Origin: Rachicladosporium sp. CCFEE 5018
Taxonomy: Eukaryota; Ascomycota; Dothideomycetes; Cladosporiales; Cladosporiaceae
Direction of reading: 5' to 3'
NCBI GenBank assembly: GCA_002077045.2
Contig: KZ111176.1
Coordinates: 239,906-283,357 of the forward strand
DNA: 43,452 bases
Part shown: positions 28,246 to 38,662 of the stretch, one piece after another
Layout of the letters: the number at the start of each line of letters is the position of its first letter
Position numbering within the stretch: position 1 is the stretch's first letter
Position numbers and translations under genes: made by a program
The notes under the pieces: generated by a model
What the model was told of the DNA's origin: nothing
Database searches by the model: none
What the model saw: the letters and a program-made list of their open reading frames with translations, nothing else

Positions 28246-31045
28246 TCATGTTGCCTCCCAGTCCGGGTTCTGTTCGTATTTGTCAGTAAAGCAGTCCATC
28301 AGGCATCACAAAGAGTTCACTCACCTTCCGCAGTATACAGATGCCCTCCATCACGTTACTCAAACACAGCCACTCCTCATCCTCCAACTCAGCTCGCTCG
28401 CCGTATCCGAGCAGCACAGGCGTGCTCTGCGTCTGCCAACCAGTGATCGTCTTCGGTCGACCTGCTTGTCCAACAACATCCACCGCCTGACCCACCCGCA
28501 CGTTGACCTGCAGCGGCTTCAGCTCCTCGTCGAGTGTGATCAGGAAGCGAGGATGCATAGCTGTGACAAGCACGTAGAGAAGGTAGTGATGGTCTCCGAG
28601 AACGAACTGCCGTGGATCGTCGATGAGCGACAGTGTGACGGTGAGTAGTCCAGCAGTGGCCACCCGCGACAACACCGTGCGGTCGGTGTGGAATGGGTTG
28701 ATGCTTAGTGTGCCCTTGCCCATGTGGAGCAGACCTTGTGCAATGCGTACCATGAAGAGCGCATTCGCATCTCTGTGGTAGTAGCTGGCGAGCTGTCGCA
28801 ATAGTTGTGCGAGACGTGCATTGTTTGTGCCTGCACCCAGCATCCCCATGGCGAAGATAGAATTGATGGCGACATCAATGTCATTGTCGTGAGTGTATCG
28901 TGAGAGGGTGTCGTAGACTTTCATTTGCGGATTCGATGGCGAGATCAAGCCCATGGCAAGTGGCACAGCTTTCCGGATATTCGCCTCGCCGTAGTGCATG
29001 AGGTGACCAAACTGTCGCAGCACCATCTCTTGACCGACATCCTCACCCATAGCCACGAGTGATAAGCCGAGCACGGCATACGACTGCACGAGCTGGTCTC
29101 CCGACACGTCCTTCTTCGGCTCGTCCGGCTTGTCCTTATCGTCCTCGGAATCATCTTGCTCCTCGATGTGCTCATTACAGATGTGGAGCAATTGTTGGAG
29201 CTTCAGTACCGCACCCGTGCCCGCCCATGCGCAGATGTCGGCTAGCACAGATGCAGGCTTCGACATGGGGTGGTCGATGACTTTGAGGGTTTCCAGCACG
29301 ACGTCCACTTCCTCTTGTTGACCGAAGAACAAAAGCGCGAGCCCGAGGGTCATGAAGCGAGTCCACTTATCCTTGAGCTGGCTCGTTCGCTCCTCGTCCA
29401 GGAACGTCTGAATAATGGCCTCGGATACATCCGATTGTGCACTGCCAACGAAGATCAAACCAAGTGATAGTGCAGCCATGGCTGAGATCTGCATGTCGTG
29501 CGATGTGTCGGAAACATATGGAAGCAGCATTTCAAGCAGATCCTCCTTATTCGAACCAGCATACGCAAGGCCCAAACCAAGTATGCTCGCGACCTTGACA
29601 GCTATGCTCTTGTCGTCAAGGTCACCAAGCAACGCCATTGCTGGGTCGCCATCCACTCTCACGCCACTGTTGATAATACCATTTGCAAGTGCAGCACCTG
29701 CCTTGACCTGATCCTGCTCGACATATGTGAATGCATCAATCTTGTCAAGACCCATATCCATGTCCCACAACATCAGCATGCCGGCTGATGCGGCTGTCGA
29801 ACTCATACCATCCTCTTTGACTTTCCAGATCCAGCTTTGCTTCACGCCCTCTTGCAGCATGAGCTTGTCCGGACCGAAGCCAGCGTTTACAAAGGCGTTC
29901 ACAAAAGCCGAGGCAAGGTTGTGTTTAGCAGAATCGGTGTTGGTCAGGCCGGCTGTTCTGGATGACTCGAGATGTGATTTGTAAATATCCTCGGGTACTT
30001 TGGGATCGAGGATGTTGAGCTCCTTGGCAAGAGCTTTGAAGTGCTCAGGTAGTTTGGTGTTGTTGAGGCATTCTTGAATCTCCGAGTCGTCAGCATCTTC
30101 ACCCTCGAGCTCTAGTGGTATCCGTTGCCGTGCTAGGATGAAGGCGAGCTGGCACTTCAATGCCTTGTCCTTGGTAGAGGTGAAGTCTGCCTTGATCAGC
30201 TCCATGTCATTCAGCCGGATCGCGAGTGACATGGCTTTCGTAAGCTGCTTGTGCTTGACGTAGATGTCGTGTGCTGTCCGTACGAAGCGGTCGTTATCAG
30301 GGTATGTGAGCAATGGCACCATCGAGACCATGTACAGGCAGACGCGAGGATATGTGTTCTCGTCCACGAAGTCGGCGATCTTCTCGATCATCTCCAGCTC
30401 CGAGAGAATGTCCACTGCATCGGCCTCCGCATTGTGTGACAGGAAGAACGGCACGAGTGTGAGGGTAAGCTCTGTCAGATCGTCCGTACCCTTGTCCTCC
30501 TCTAGTCGCTTCAAGTATACCGCGCCGATCTCCAATGCCAAATGCCGCATGTACTCATGACCCCACGACCCGAAGTCTTTGCCAGGGGCCACCAGACGGT
30601 ACTTCAGTGTGTCCTGTCGGTCCTCGTCCGAGTACGTCATGCCCAGCACTGATAAGGTGTCCGCCAGCGAGTCTCTCTCGGCACCTTGCGGCCATCGCTC
30701 GAATGCCTCGCAAAGCTTCTCGTAGTGAGGTCGCAGGAACTTGAGCGGCTTCGGCACGGCCGTCATAGATGATGTGCTGGTCTTGATGCTATCCTTGATG
30801 GCCTCCAACGCGGGTGTGTAGAGCGACTTGTCATCCTCTGTCAGTCGCTCTACCAGCATATCGAGCTCATCCTTCAGCTTCTGGTCCTCCTCGCTGAGCT
30901 CCTCTGGTGCAAGCTCGACAATGTCGTCCTTCTTGCCATCTTTGCCGTTGACTGTAGTCTCTTTCGAGCCGTTCACGTGCTTTGCATCATCGACCTTGCC
31001 CTTGCCCTTGTCCTCGGTCTTGCTCTTCTCCTCCTCCTTCGCCAT
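28246..31045 (-). CDS. RPN1: 26S proteasome regulatory particle non-ATPase subunit RPN1
   Basis: Exon 31045-28325 plus a terminal 24-nt exon 28269-28246 (NPDWEAT), separated by a 55-nt GT-AG intron, give 914 residues, the usual size of Rpn1/PSMD2. The start is the first ATG of the frame. The N-terminus is Lys/Glu-rich and disordered. Then follow FGSWGHEYMRHLALEI and the helical N-domain. Proteasome/cyclosome repeats run from about residue 450 (for example GLGLAYAGSN and SLGLIFVGSAQ). An acidic insert, EEQDDSEDDKDK, lies at about 630, and the conserved end is ILRKNPDW. Rpn1 is the base scaffold of the 19S particle that docks ubiquitin receptors and Ubp6. It is divergent from RIO2 across 352 bp. 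Confidence 0.96.
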
Positions 31046-31397
31046 ATCTAGCACTTCCTGCGCTACCGGAGATGTCTCTTGTGGTCTCGTGCTCCACTGA
31101 AGAGTCTATGCGCCGAATGAAGAGTTTGGCGGCGGAAATGCAGCGGAGAATAAGGCCGTCGTGAGTGTGGTGATGGATTGAGTGGTGATGAAGTATCTAA
31201 ATTAGGAGGATGTAGTTGATGTTGGTGTTGTAGTAGACAGCGCGTCGTTTGTCGCCTTGCAACATTTAAGCTCATACTAGCGCACTTTGGCGGCTCTCTC
31301 ACATGCAAAGTGCATCTACAATTTTGTGATACCTACAATGGAGCTTTAACGACACACCCGTAGCCCTCCAAAGTCGACCGAAAATCTTCTCACGACC
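31046..31397. promoter_or_regulatory. Divergent promoter RPN1 / RIO2
   Basis: 352 bp between the RPN1 start (31045, minus) and the RIO2 start (31398, plus). The 9-mer tttggcggc occurs twice in the same orientation (31125-31133 and 31286-31294). I see no perfect yeast-type proteasome element (GGTGGCAAA) in the spacer. Shared regulation is possible but not shown. Confidence 0.55.
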
Positions 31398-32823
31398 ATG
31401 AAGCTCGACACCCGCGCGCTGCGGTACCTCACTGCAGAGGACTGGCGAGTACTGGCTGCAGTAAGTCAATCGCGCAAGCGCATAAGAGGTCTGCGACTGA
31501 CGAGACTAAAGCGTCGCATAGGTCGAGCAAGGAAGCAAAAACCATGAAGTCGTACCAACGCCACTGATCGCGCAGCTCTCGGGCATGCGCGGTGGCAACA
31601 ATGTGCACAAGAATATTTCCACACTGGCTAAGGATGGCTTGATTGCAAAAGTCAAGAATGCTCGGTACGATGGATATCGTCTCACGTATGGCGGTCTCGA
31701 TTATCTGGCGCTCAATACGCACCGGAAGGGCGACATGATCTTCAGCCTTGGCAACCAGATAGGCGTAGGCAAGGAGTCGGACATCTATATTTGCGCCTCT
31801 CCGTCCTCGAGACAGCTCGTCTTGAAGTTGCACAGGTTAGGGCGCATCTCGTTCCGTACTGTCAAAGCAAATCGCGACTACCTCCGGAATCGCAATGCTG
31901 GCAGCTGGATGTACCTCAGCCGTCTGGCTGCACAAAAGGAGCATGCTTTTATGCAAGTGCTACATAGGGAAGGCTTTCCAGTGCCCGAACCTGTAGCGTG
32001 GAGCAGGCACACGGTTGTCATGGAGTTCATCGATGCATTTCCACTACGGATGATCGATAGCGTGCCCGATCCAGGCAAGCTGTACGCAGAGCTTATGGAT
32101 CTGATCGTGCAGCTCGCTCAACGCGGACTTATACATGGAGACTTCAACGAGTTCAATATCTTGATCAAGGAGAAGGGTGGCTCTGGCGGGCAAAGGGACG
32201 AAGAGACCGAGGAAGGCTCGGCATTCGCCAAAGACGCTACGCTCACGCCGATCCTGATCGATTTCCCGCAAACTCTGAGCACGAACCACACGAATGCGGA
32301 GTTCTACTTTGATCGAGATGTAAATTGCGTTAAGCGGTACTTCGAGCGTCGCTTGCGGTATACATCAGACGAACCTGGGCCTTTCTTGAAATCCGCGATC
32401 AAGGGCATTGACAATGAGGGAAGGCTTGATGTCGAAGTCGAAGCGACCGGATTCAGTAGGAAGATGGCGAAGGAGCTTGATCGTTTCGTCGAGCCCGTGT
32501 CGAACGAAGTGGAGGGAGCTGATGCTGTGCCTGCTGATGAGGATGATCTTGAGGACGAAGACGATGAGCAGGACGAAGTGGAAAATGATTTTGAAGACGT
32601 TGATGACGTCGAGCCTGAGAGGGAGAGCAAGGAGGCGAGTGCTTTTGAGCAGCCTGATGAGGCCACAATCTCACTCGACAACCTCGCGCTCGATGATGAT
32701 CTTGCTGTCAAAGATCCGAGATTGTTTGCAGATGGTCTGTCAGCGTTGCAGACGTCGCAGGACGCTGCTGTCGTGGCACAGAAGGTGAAGACGAAGAAGA
32801 AAGCGGCTGGCTGGGCGATCTGA
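31398..32823 (+). CDS. RIO2: Serine/threonine-protein kinase RIO2
   Basis: Exon 1 is 31398-31460 (MKLDTRALRYLTAEDWRVLAA) and exon 2 is 31522-32823, with a 61-nt GT-AG intron, giving 454 residues. The N-terminal winged helix (about 1-95) is typical of Rio2. The kinase part has a glycine loop GVGKESDIYI, the ATP-binding lysine in VLKLHRLGR, the catalytic HGDFNEFNIL and the metal-binding LIDFPQ. The C-terminal third is acidic, ending in KKKAAGWAI. Rio2 is an atypical kinase/ATPase needed for late 40S subunit maturation (20S pre-rRNA processing) in the cytoplasm. All key residues are present. Confidence 0.96.
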
Positions 32824-32999
32824 AGGAAATTCGTTGCTTCGAGTTGGCAGTGACAGTAGCATCTACATAGCTTCTCCAGACTGTCCCACGCTATCCATTC
32901 TTTGATCGCGACGAGCCTGTAAGCCAGGGGCTGTCGATTCTAGCGATACCGGGCATTGATACCTCTGTGGAATACTGCTGTGCCGCGGCTAAATTCAAA

Positions 33000-33039
33000 T
33001 TAAGCGCTCGGGACGCGCCTTTTTGCGGTTCGCGCTTAA
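33000..33039. repeat. Short inverted repeat next to the second gap
   Basis: The 8-bp arms ttaagcgc (33000-33007) and gcgcttaa (33032-33039) are perfect reverse complements around a 24-base loop. They could form a hairpin. The position, 41 bases before the N gap, raises the possibility that repetitive sequence broke the assembly here. No transposon end is recognisable. Confidence 0.4.
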
Positions 33040-33080
33040 ACCAGCGGCAGCTTCTCCTGGACTGGCCACCTCCATCACAC

Positions 33081-33180
33081 NNNNNNNNNNNNNNNNNNNN
33101 NNNNNNNNNNNNNNNNNNNNNNNNNNNNNNNNNNNNNNNNNNNNNNNNNNNNNNNNNNNNNNNNNNNNNNNNNNNNNNNN
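33081..33180. other. Second assembly gap of exactly 100 N
   Basis: One hundred N bases, again a placeholder length. What lies inside, and whether the two sides are truly adjacent, cannot be known from this sequence. Confidence 0.99.
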
Positions 33181-34856
33181 CGTAAAGATACATTACGAAG
33201 GTGTGTGACGATCCCAACTATGTTTCGGCACAAGGACTGATTCGATCTATAGGCACATCGACGATGGCTGTCCAAAGCGAACAGAATGCAGGAAACGCAC
33301 GACAGTGAAGAAACGGCGATCCACTTCGACTCTACAGTCCCGACGGACGTCCGTACAGCACACCCAGGATTTCTCGCCCATTCAATCTCCTCTCAGATAC
33401 CCAGTACGCTACATATAATATTCGAGGGGCAGGTGTACATGGGCATGATACACGAAAATAAGGGGCGGCAGTCTGTTCGACATTGTGGCATAGCAGGGCG
33501 TTGGCGGCACCATTGTTCTTTGAAACACCCGAGACTACTCGGGCTTGTTGGAGTCCTGGCATTGGCAGGTGCCAGAGAGGCACCGGAGCATGCATAGATC
33601 GCCTCGCAATTCTACTCCTACTTTCGCTCCTCTGCTGCCTCGTACCACTCTCACAGACCTCTTCCAAGCTAGGCAATGCCAGTGCTTTGAGCTAGTGCGA
33701 ACCATCGAATAATCGCATCGAGGTTCTCCACATGATCTACCACGATGTCGGGTATCGACACAGAGCCAGCCTGGTTGCTGAACTACCGTACATCCAAGAG
33801 GCATGCTAGGATCAGGTAATATGGCGATCACATGTCCAGGATCCACTGCACACGCGGGATCAGCATCGTATACTGCCCGCCAGCCACTCAGCCTCCACGT
33901 TAGACCCACCTTTAAACACCGGTGAAGCCTTCAAGCACAGCGCCCACCGGAGATCTGGCAATCTGAGCCATATTGCTCTCGGTTCCTCGCCTCTTCCCAA
34001 GCGACCCCACGTTCAGCAAACCAAGCAGCAAATGTAACCGCCCAATTTGCAGGACACTGCGATTTCTCATTGGCTCATGCGTATCAATTTACGCGGTCAC
34101 TGTTGGTTACTGCCGAACCAACATACGCTAAGATATGCAGACACGGCTGAGGATTAATTGTGTTTCCACACGTACAAGTAAAAGCGATGGCGTGGTGTCT
34201 ATTTAGCTTTCGGGCAAGGCGTTGCAGGGTGGGTCGGGGAAGTTGGAGATCGGAGCCAGGATGAAGGCGGGTGAACATTGGCTCTGCGCCCCCCCCCCCC
34301 CGAGATTGCGCCGTTAGGCGCCTTGCTTGACTCGAGGGCTTAACCATTATTGCTTTATTATCCTAATCATAAGAAAGCGATGTGCAATGCCCTGTGGACC
34401 CCCTCCAAAATGGCAAAGCCAGATCCCCGTACCTCTAAGCGCAGTATATCTTAGCCTAGTCACTTCCAATTGATCCCCGAAAGGCCCTTGTAGTAACGTT
34501 TCGAACGATCAAGACGAGATCAGCGATTGCCGCATCACTTCAGACATGGTCCGCGACTTTGACTACCCGTCTAAAGCAAGTCTGGAGGCGATCGTTGAGG
34601 TCAATTGACAGCAATACTGCCTAGTTATCTGCGAACTTGGCGTATTGATGGCACAGTACGTGAAAGATTACAAGACTGTTAAGCGACATAGCTACAGTAC
34701 ATACATGCATTCACCCGCGTCACTTGCTTGGGCAGAACTCAATAAGCTCATGGACCGTCCCGGTTCCCGTTGGACTCCCCAGTAATGACACCGCGTTCAC
34801 TGGCTGCCTCGAACCGAACGTGCTCAAAGAATCGACAAATCTCTCAAGATTACTGA

Positions 34857-36014
34857 ATGGACATCACCAGAGCTTCACAGCTGACCGGAGTCACAATGGG
34901 CACTCCCTCCGCCATCTCGGGCAACGTCATGTCTGCTCCATCGCTCAGCTCATTCATGAGTGCAAGTCTGCCGAAAGATGCATCGCCAGAGCTCAAAACG
35001 GCGTACGATGCAATAGCTCTGGCATCACACGCAGCTTTGCTAGCCACTGGCTTCAGACTGGTCGGTCTGGGCGAGGAGCATAGGCTAGACGTCTCGGCAG
35101 ACTCCACGCAGCCTCACATCTTGCCTTCGGAATGGAACTCACATGCTGGATCCTATGCCTTCCGTTACAAGCATTCACAGTCCAGCATGGAGTACTTGCT
35201 TAAGGTCAACCGCATGGGCAACAAAGCTGTCATCATGGGCATGGGTGTTGGCGACGACAAGACGCACACCTTCGACGTGAAGATCTCCGAGTTCATCTCG
35301 GAGGGCAACTTGCCAGCGTCGCCCGCACGAGATGCAGGAAGCAACGAAGAGGATCTGCTCGAACGCCTCGGCGGTATCTTCATCACTGTCGGGCGACTCT
35401 CGGACTTTGGAAGCTTACTTCGCCTCAACATCATTCAGAAGTTGATCCCCAGCCTGCAGAAGGAAGGCTACCAAGAAACGCCATCCGGGCAATCCTCCTG
35501 CGCACAGACGAATGAACCGCGCCAACCTCGCCAACCTCGCGGTGCAGACCGACCAGAATTCGATCCCTTGGGCGACGGCCCAGTTCCACGCCCTCGCCCA
35601 CTCGCAGATCCTCTCGCACAACCCCGTCGGCCACTACCAGAACCCATGCCAGGCTTCGACGATGACTTTGAGCTGCAACGACCCTTCCGAGGCGGCATGC
35701 CAGGTGGTGGCGGCTTTCCTAGGATCGGCGACCGAGACTTGTACCCGCAAGGTTTAGGGCCCAATGACGGTATGCGTGGTGGCGTGGGACCTGGCTTGGG
35801 CGGTATGGGTGGTGGCGGCATGCATCCGACGTTCGATGATCCGCTTTTTGCTGGTGAAGGGCAGAGGGGAGGCAGGTTCGATCCGCAAGCTCCACCTGGG
35901 GCGAGATATGATCCCATCGGGCCCGGCAACAGGGGTGGGCACTCCAGAGGTGCAGGTATGGGTGGGCGGCCGCCGAACCCCTTTGGCGGCTTCGGGCGCA
36001 ATGACTTCATTTGA
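34857..36014 (+). CDS. PI31-like proteasome regulator
   Basis: An intronless frame of 385 residues. The ATG at 34857 is the first in frame. Because the family homology seems to begin around MSAPSLSSF, the ATG at 34929 is an alternative start. The N-terminal half is the PI31/FP-type domain (AYDAIALASHAALLATGFRL, then GLGEEHRL, SYAFRYKHSQSSMEYLLKV and LNIIQKLIPSLQKEGY). The C-terminal half is Pro/Gly/Arg-rich and disordered, with PEPMPGFDDDFELQRP and PPGARYDPIGP and the end PNPFGGFGRNDFI, as in PI31. PI31 binds the 20S proteasome and modulates its activity and assembly or transport. The direction of the effect in fungi is not readable here. Confidence 0.87.
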   Translation: MDITRASQLTGVTMGTPSAISGNVMSAPSLSSFMSASLPKDASPELKTAYDAIALASHAALLATGFRLVGLGEEHRLDVSADSTQPHILPSEWNSHAGSYAFRYKHSQSSMEYLLKVNRMGNKAVIMGMGVGDDKTHTFDVKISEFISEGNLPASPARDAGSNEEDLLERLGGIFITVGRLSDFGSLLRLNIIQKLIPSLQKEGYQETPSGQSSCAQTNEPRQPRQPRGADRPEFDPLGDGPVPRPRPLADPLAQPRRPLPEPMPGFDDDFELQRPFRGGMPGGGGFPRIGDRDLYPQGLGPNDGMRGGVGPGLGGMGGGGMHPTFDDPLFAGEGQRGGRFDPQAPPGARYDPIGPGNRGGHSRGAGMGGRPPNPFGGFGRNDFI

Positions 36015-36177
36015 GGGAGGCCTCATGATGTGCGACGATACGATAAGCATGAGATATGATTCGACGAGCATGATGAAGTATTGTAGACAGTCAACTCGTG
36101 TATTACATACTCCGCATCGCTAATAATGTGGCAAGAAATTCAATTTCAACCTGATCGCAAGTCCACAACGGCTTCTA

Positions 36178-38291
36178 TCATACATGTCCGTTCCACTTCG
36201 CCGGCTCGATCGCCTCATGATGCTTCTCCACCTCCCCGTCGAACGGATCCGTTCCCTCGGCCACCGGCGTGGGCTGCAGAGCTGGCGCGGTACCTTGTGT
36301 TTGCAGCTGACTGATCACACTGGCTCGCCTCTCAGTCAGACTCGGACGCTGTTTCTCGTAATCCGCTCTCTCGAGCGCAAGCCGCTCATGCGCTTGCTCA
36401 CTCTCCTTTGCCTTGCGATCCGAGCCGCCGCTGAACGTACGCTTGTGCCCGATACTGGGTCTAGCACTTTCAGTGGGGCTGGCAGTCTCTTTGGCTGCTG
36501 CCCAGATCCAGGGCTTTAGCCACTTGTGTGTAATTACAGGCACAGGGGCTGGCTGATCTGAGGTGTCTGAAGTGCGCTTCTCCGAGACTCGTGAATCTTG
36601 ACCTTCAAGGTCATCGTGCTTGTTGCGGCGCACCCAGCCAAACATCTTACTCTCACTGTTATGGTGTTTCCAAAATTTAAAACTCCCCAAGAACGTCCCG
36701 TCCGAGCCTGGGATGTGATGCCACGGCCGCTCACGCCAGCAGAAGATGCATACATCCACAAAGCCCATGAGCGTCTGGCAGAACGAGGACATCATACTGA
36801 GTGCGAAGATAGGGTGCTTTGCGAAACGATCACTGTAGCTTAAGAAGTGCGCCACCATGGGTATGATCCATAGCAGCATGTAGATGACCGGATAGATGAA
36901 GAGCATGCGAAGCTGGCGTTGGATTGCAGTCCGGCGCTGGCGCGTCGCGCGGTTTGCAAGGTTGGCAGGACCATCGTCAGTCTGGAGTCCGAGTTCACCT
37001 TTGCTCTCCACTATAGGCGTCAATCCGTCGATCGATTGTACGACGGATGGATGACCTGAGGCGATTGTTGAGACTGAACCGCGTTGCTTGGTGGAGAAGT
37101 TTGCCTGCGGAGCTGAGAAGTCTTCCGCGAATATGCCGGGGGCTACCTGGCGGGATCCTCGTCGCGAAGTAGGCATGCTAGCTGACGCTGTGGTTTCTAT
37201 TGCTGGTGCGCCGAAAGGGCCGCCCCAGATCGGTCCCGCGGCGGATGTTTTGGTAGGCAAAGCTTTGACAGACTCTGGTGGCGTGACCTTCGTCGATGTG
37301 AGTCCCTTCGTACTTGCATCCTCCGGTGCTATATCTTCTTGACCATGGCGACTAGCGACGTTCGCGATAGCGTGCCGATTGAATGATCCAATGGCGGTGA
37401 CGTCCACGCTTGAGCTTCGATCCCGCTCTTCACCGAATACGCGGAACTCGTAGCCCACATGCCAGTAGATGCGGATCGCTACACCCATGATATAAGCCCA
37501 GATCAAGTATCGAGGAATATATGAGAGCGCCAATCGATACCAGAATGGTCGCACCGGTAACCAGCACCACGCTCCTGCTACGGTGTAGCCTCCATTGGGG
37601 TTCACGAAAGCCAATGCAGCCAGTAGTATGGGGATGAAATAGTACAGTCCGCACACCCAGCCACGCACATTGTATAAGCCATCGGTACCTAGGCGCGACC
37701 ACCTTGGCGGGAAGATTTGCAGCGCCATATGCATGCTAATGAACAGGATCGCAATATCTGGTCCATTCATCAGTGTGCTGCTGCGACCGTATTCGGAGAC
37801 GATTGGTTTCGCTTACCGCACTGCTCCAGCCCGAACGACAGAAACCACCCAGAGATCTGACAAAAGACATCACGACTCATCGGCATCGCTCCGTTGGCAA
37901 CGGTGTATGCCGAATTGATGATGAATGTTAGACTCTTCCCAGCGTCGCCCAGTAGGAGAAAAAAGATGAGCCTTCGACGATAGTTTTCTCGCATCTGCTT
38001 AAACCAGTAGATCGCGCAGAGACACGAGGCCAGACTGATGCACGCCATTGTACAGCATAAGACTTGTATGATGTGCTTCTGTGCGACCGTGAGGCCGACA
38101 TTTGGGTCCAGCGGCGCAGTCGACATCAATGCTCGCGAAGAAAGCATACGCGCTGCTGGGTCCGCGGGCTGGAACGCCATGTTGACTCGGTCAATCATGC
38201 GAAGGATACCCATGGTGATTGACTCTGCAGGCGGATTTGAGGGCAGGGATGACAGAAGCCTTCGTATCATTTGCAGGTGTGGTTTTATCAT
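36178..38291 (-). CDS. Git3/Gpr1-type G protein-coupled receptor
   Basis: Exons 38291-37817 and 37757-36178 with a 59-nt intron (donor gtaagc, acceptor gaccag) give 684 residues from the first ATG. An ATG at 38180 (647 residues) is an equally good start. The splice joins LEQC to DIAILFISMH inside helix 3. Seven hydrophobic helices are visible: about IIQVLCCTMACISLASC, LIFFLLLGDAGKSLTF, helix 3 across the splice, VCGLYYFIPILLAALAF, LALSYIPRYLIWAYIMG, LRMLFIYPVIYMLLWI and ALSMMSSFCQTLMGFVDV. A long Ser/Thr-rich third cytoplasmic loop and a long polar tail complete it. The layout matches the Git3 and Git3_C domains of fungal glucose/carbon-source receptors that signal through Gpa2-type G-alpha and cAMP. 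The ligand is inference. Confidence 0.85.
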
Positions 38292-38662
38292 GGAAGTCAG
38301 GTTCACTGTCTGTCAATAGCGGTTATCGACACAGGGCCATGCCTTCAACCGGAGGACTTGTTGCCATGGCGGCCAGTGAGGGTCAGATCGACCGTAATAA
38401 TGCTCTGTGGCATGCGGCTCCGTCCGTTAGGGTAGTCGAGGTCGAGAAAGTCATGGCTGCATTTCTCGGCTTCTACCGTACCACCAGGCACCTTTCACGT
38501 TGCCCGGACGATACCGAGACTGAAGAATTTGATCAGAGTCTAGACACCAAACGTAGTTTGCCGATCACAAGTTTGAAGTCGAGCTCAATATCGTACCAAG
38601 TCATTGGAAGAGTTTCCAGATCCGCCCAGCCAACGGTGATGCCTTCGAGATGAACTCTTCAC
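38292..38662. other. Spacer: receptor promoter and UCH 3' end
   Basis: 371 bp between two minus-strand genes. An open frame on the plus strand crosses it but has no family features. The receptor 5' UTR and the UCH 3' UTR should lie here. Confidence 0.5.

Larger units (their letters stand above)
14983..29104. repeat. Segmental copy B of the duplicated ~14.2 kb block
   Basis: This is the second copy of 717-14882. It begins directly after the 100-N gap, inside the coiled-coil gene, at the base equivalent to position 717. It continues past the point where copy A breaks off (equivalent to 29104) into the complete RPN1 gene and single-copy sequence. Copy A therefore carries the unique left flank and copy B the unique right flank, as expected for two overlapping haplotype contigs. 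An authentic direct duplication would look similar from this sequence alone. Confidence 0.97.
32824..34856. other. Gene-poor 2-kb stretch with assembly gap
   Basis: Between RIO2 and the PI31-like gene (both plus) no convincing gene is seen. The short open frames have no domain features and no support from splice sites. The stretch contains a 100-N gap (33081-33180), an inverted repeat just left of it, and a 13-base C run (34289-34301). A minus-strand fragment near 33700-33900 vaguely recalls a hydrolase tail and is discussed under rejected items. Confidence 0.5.

Noticed and set aside
33680..33910. Minus-strand fragment with GHVIAILPDPSMP and, in another frame, PDIVVDHVENLDAIIRWF, recalling the tail of a HAD-type hydrolase
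   Set aside because: Only two short pieces in different frames, no active-site motif, no clear exon structure and no second copy for comparison. Too weak to call even as a pseudogene.
38219..38653. 144-codon plus-strand frame between the receptor and UCH genes
   Set aside because: It overlaps receptor exon 1 in antisense, has no recognisable features and low-complexity composition.
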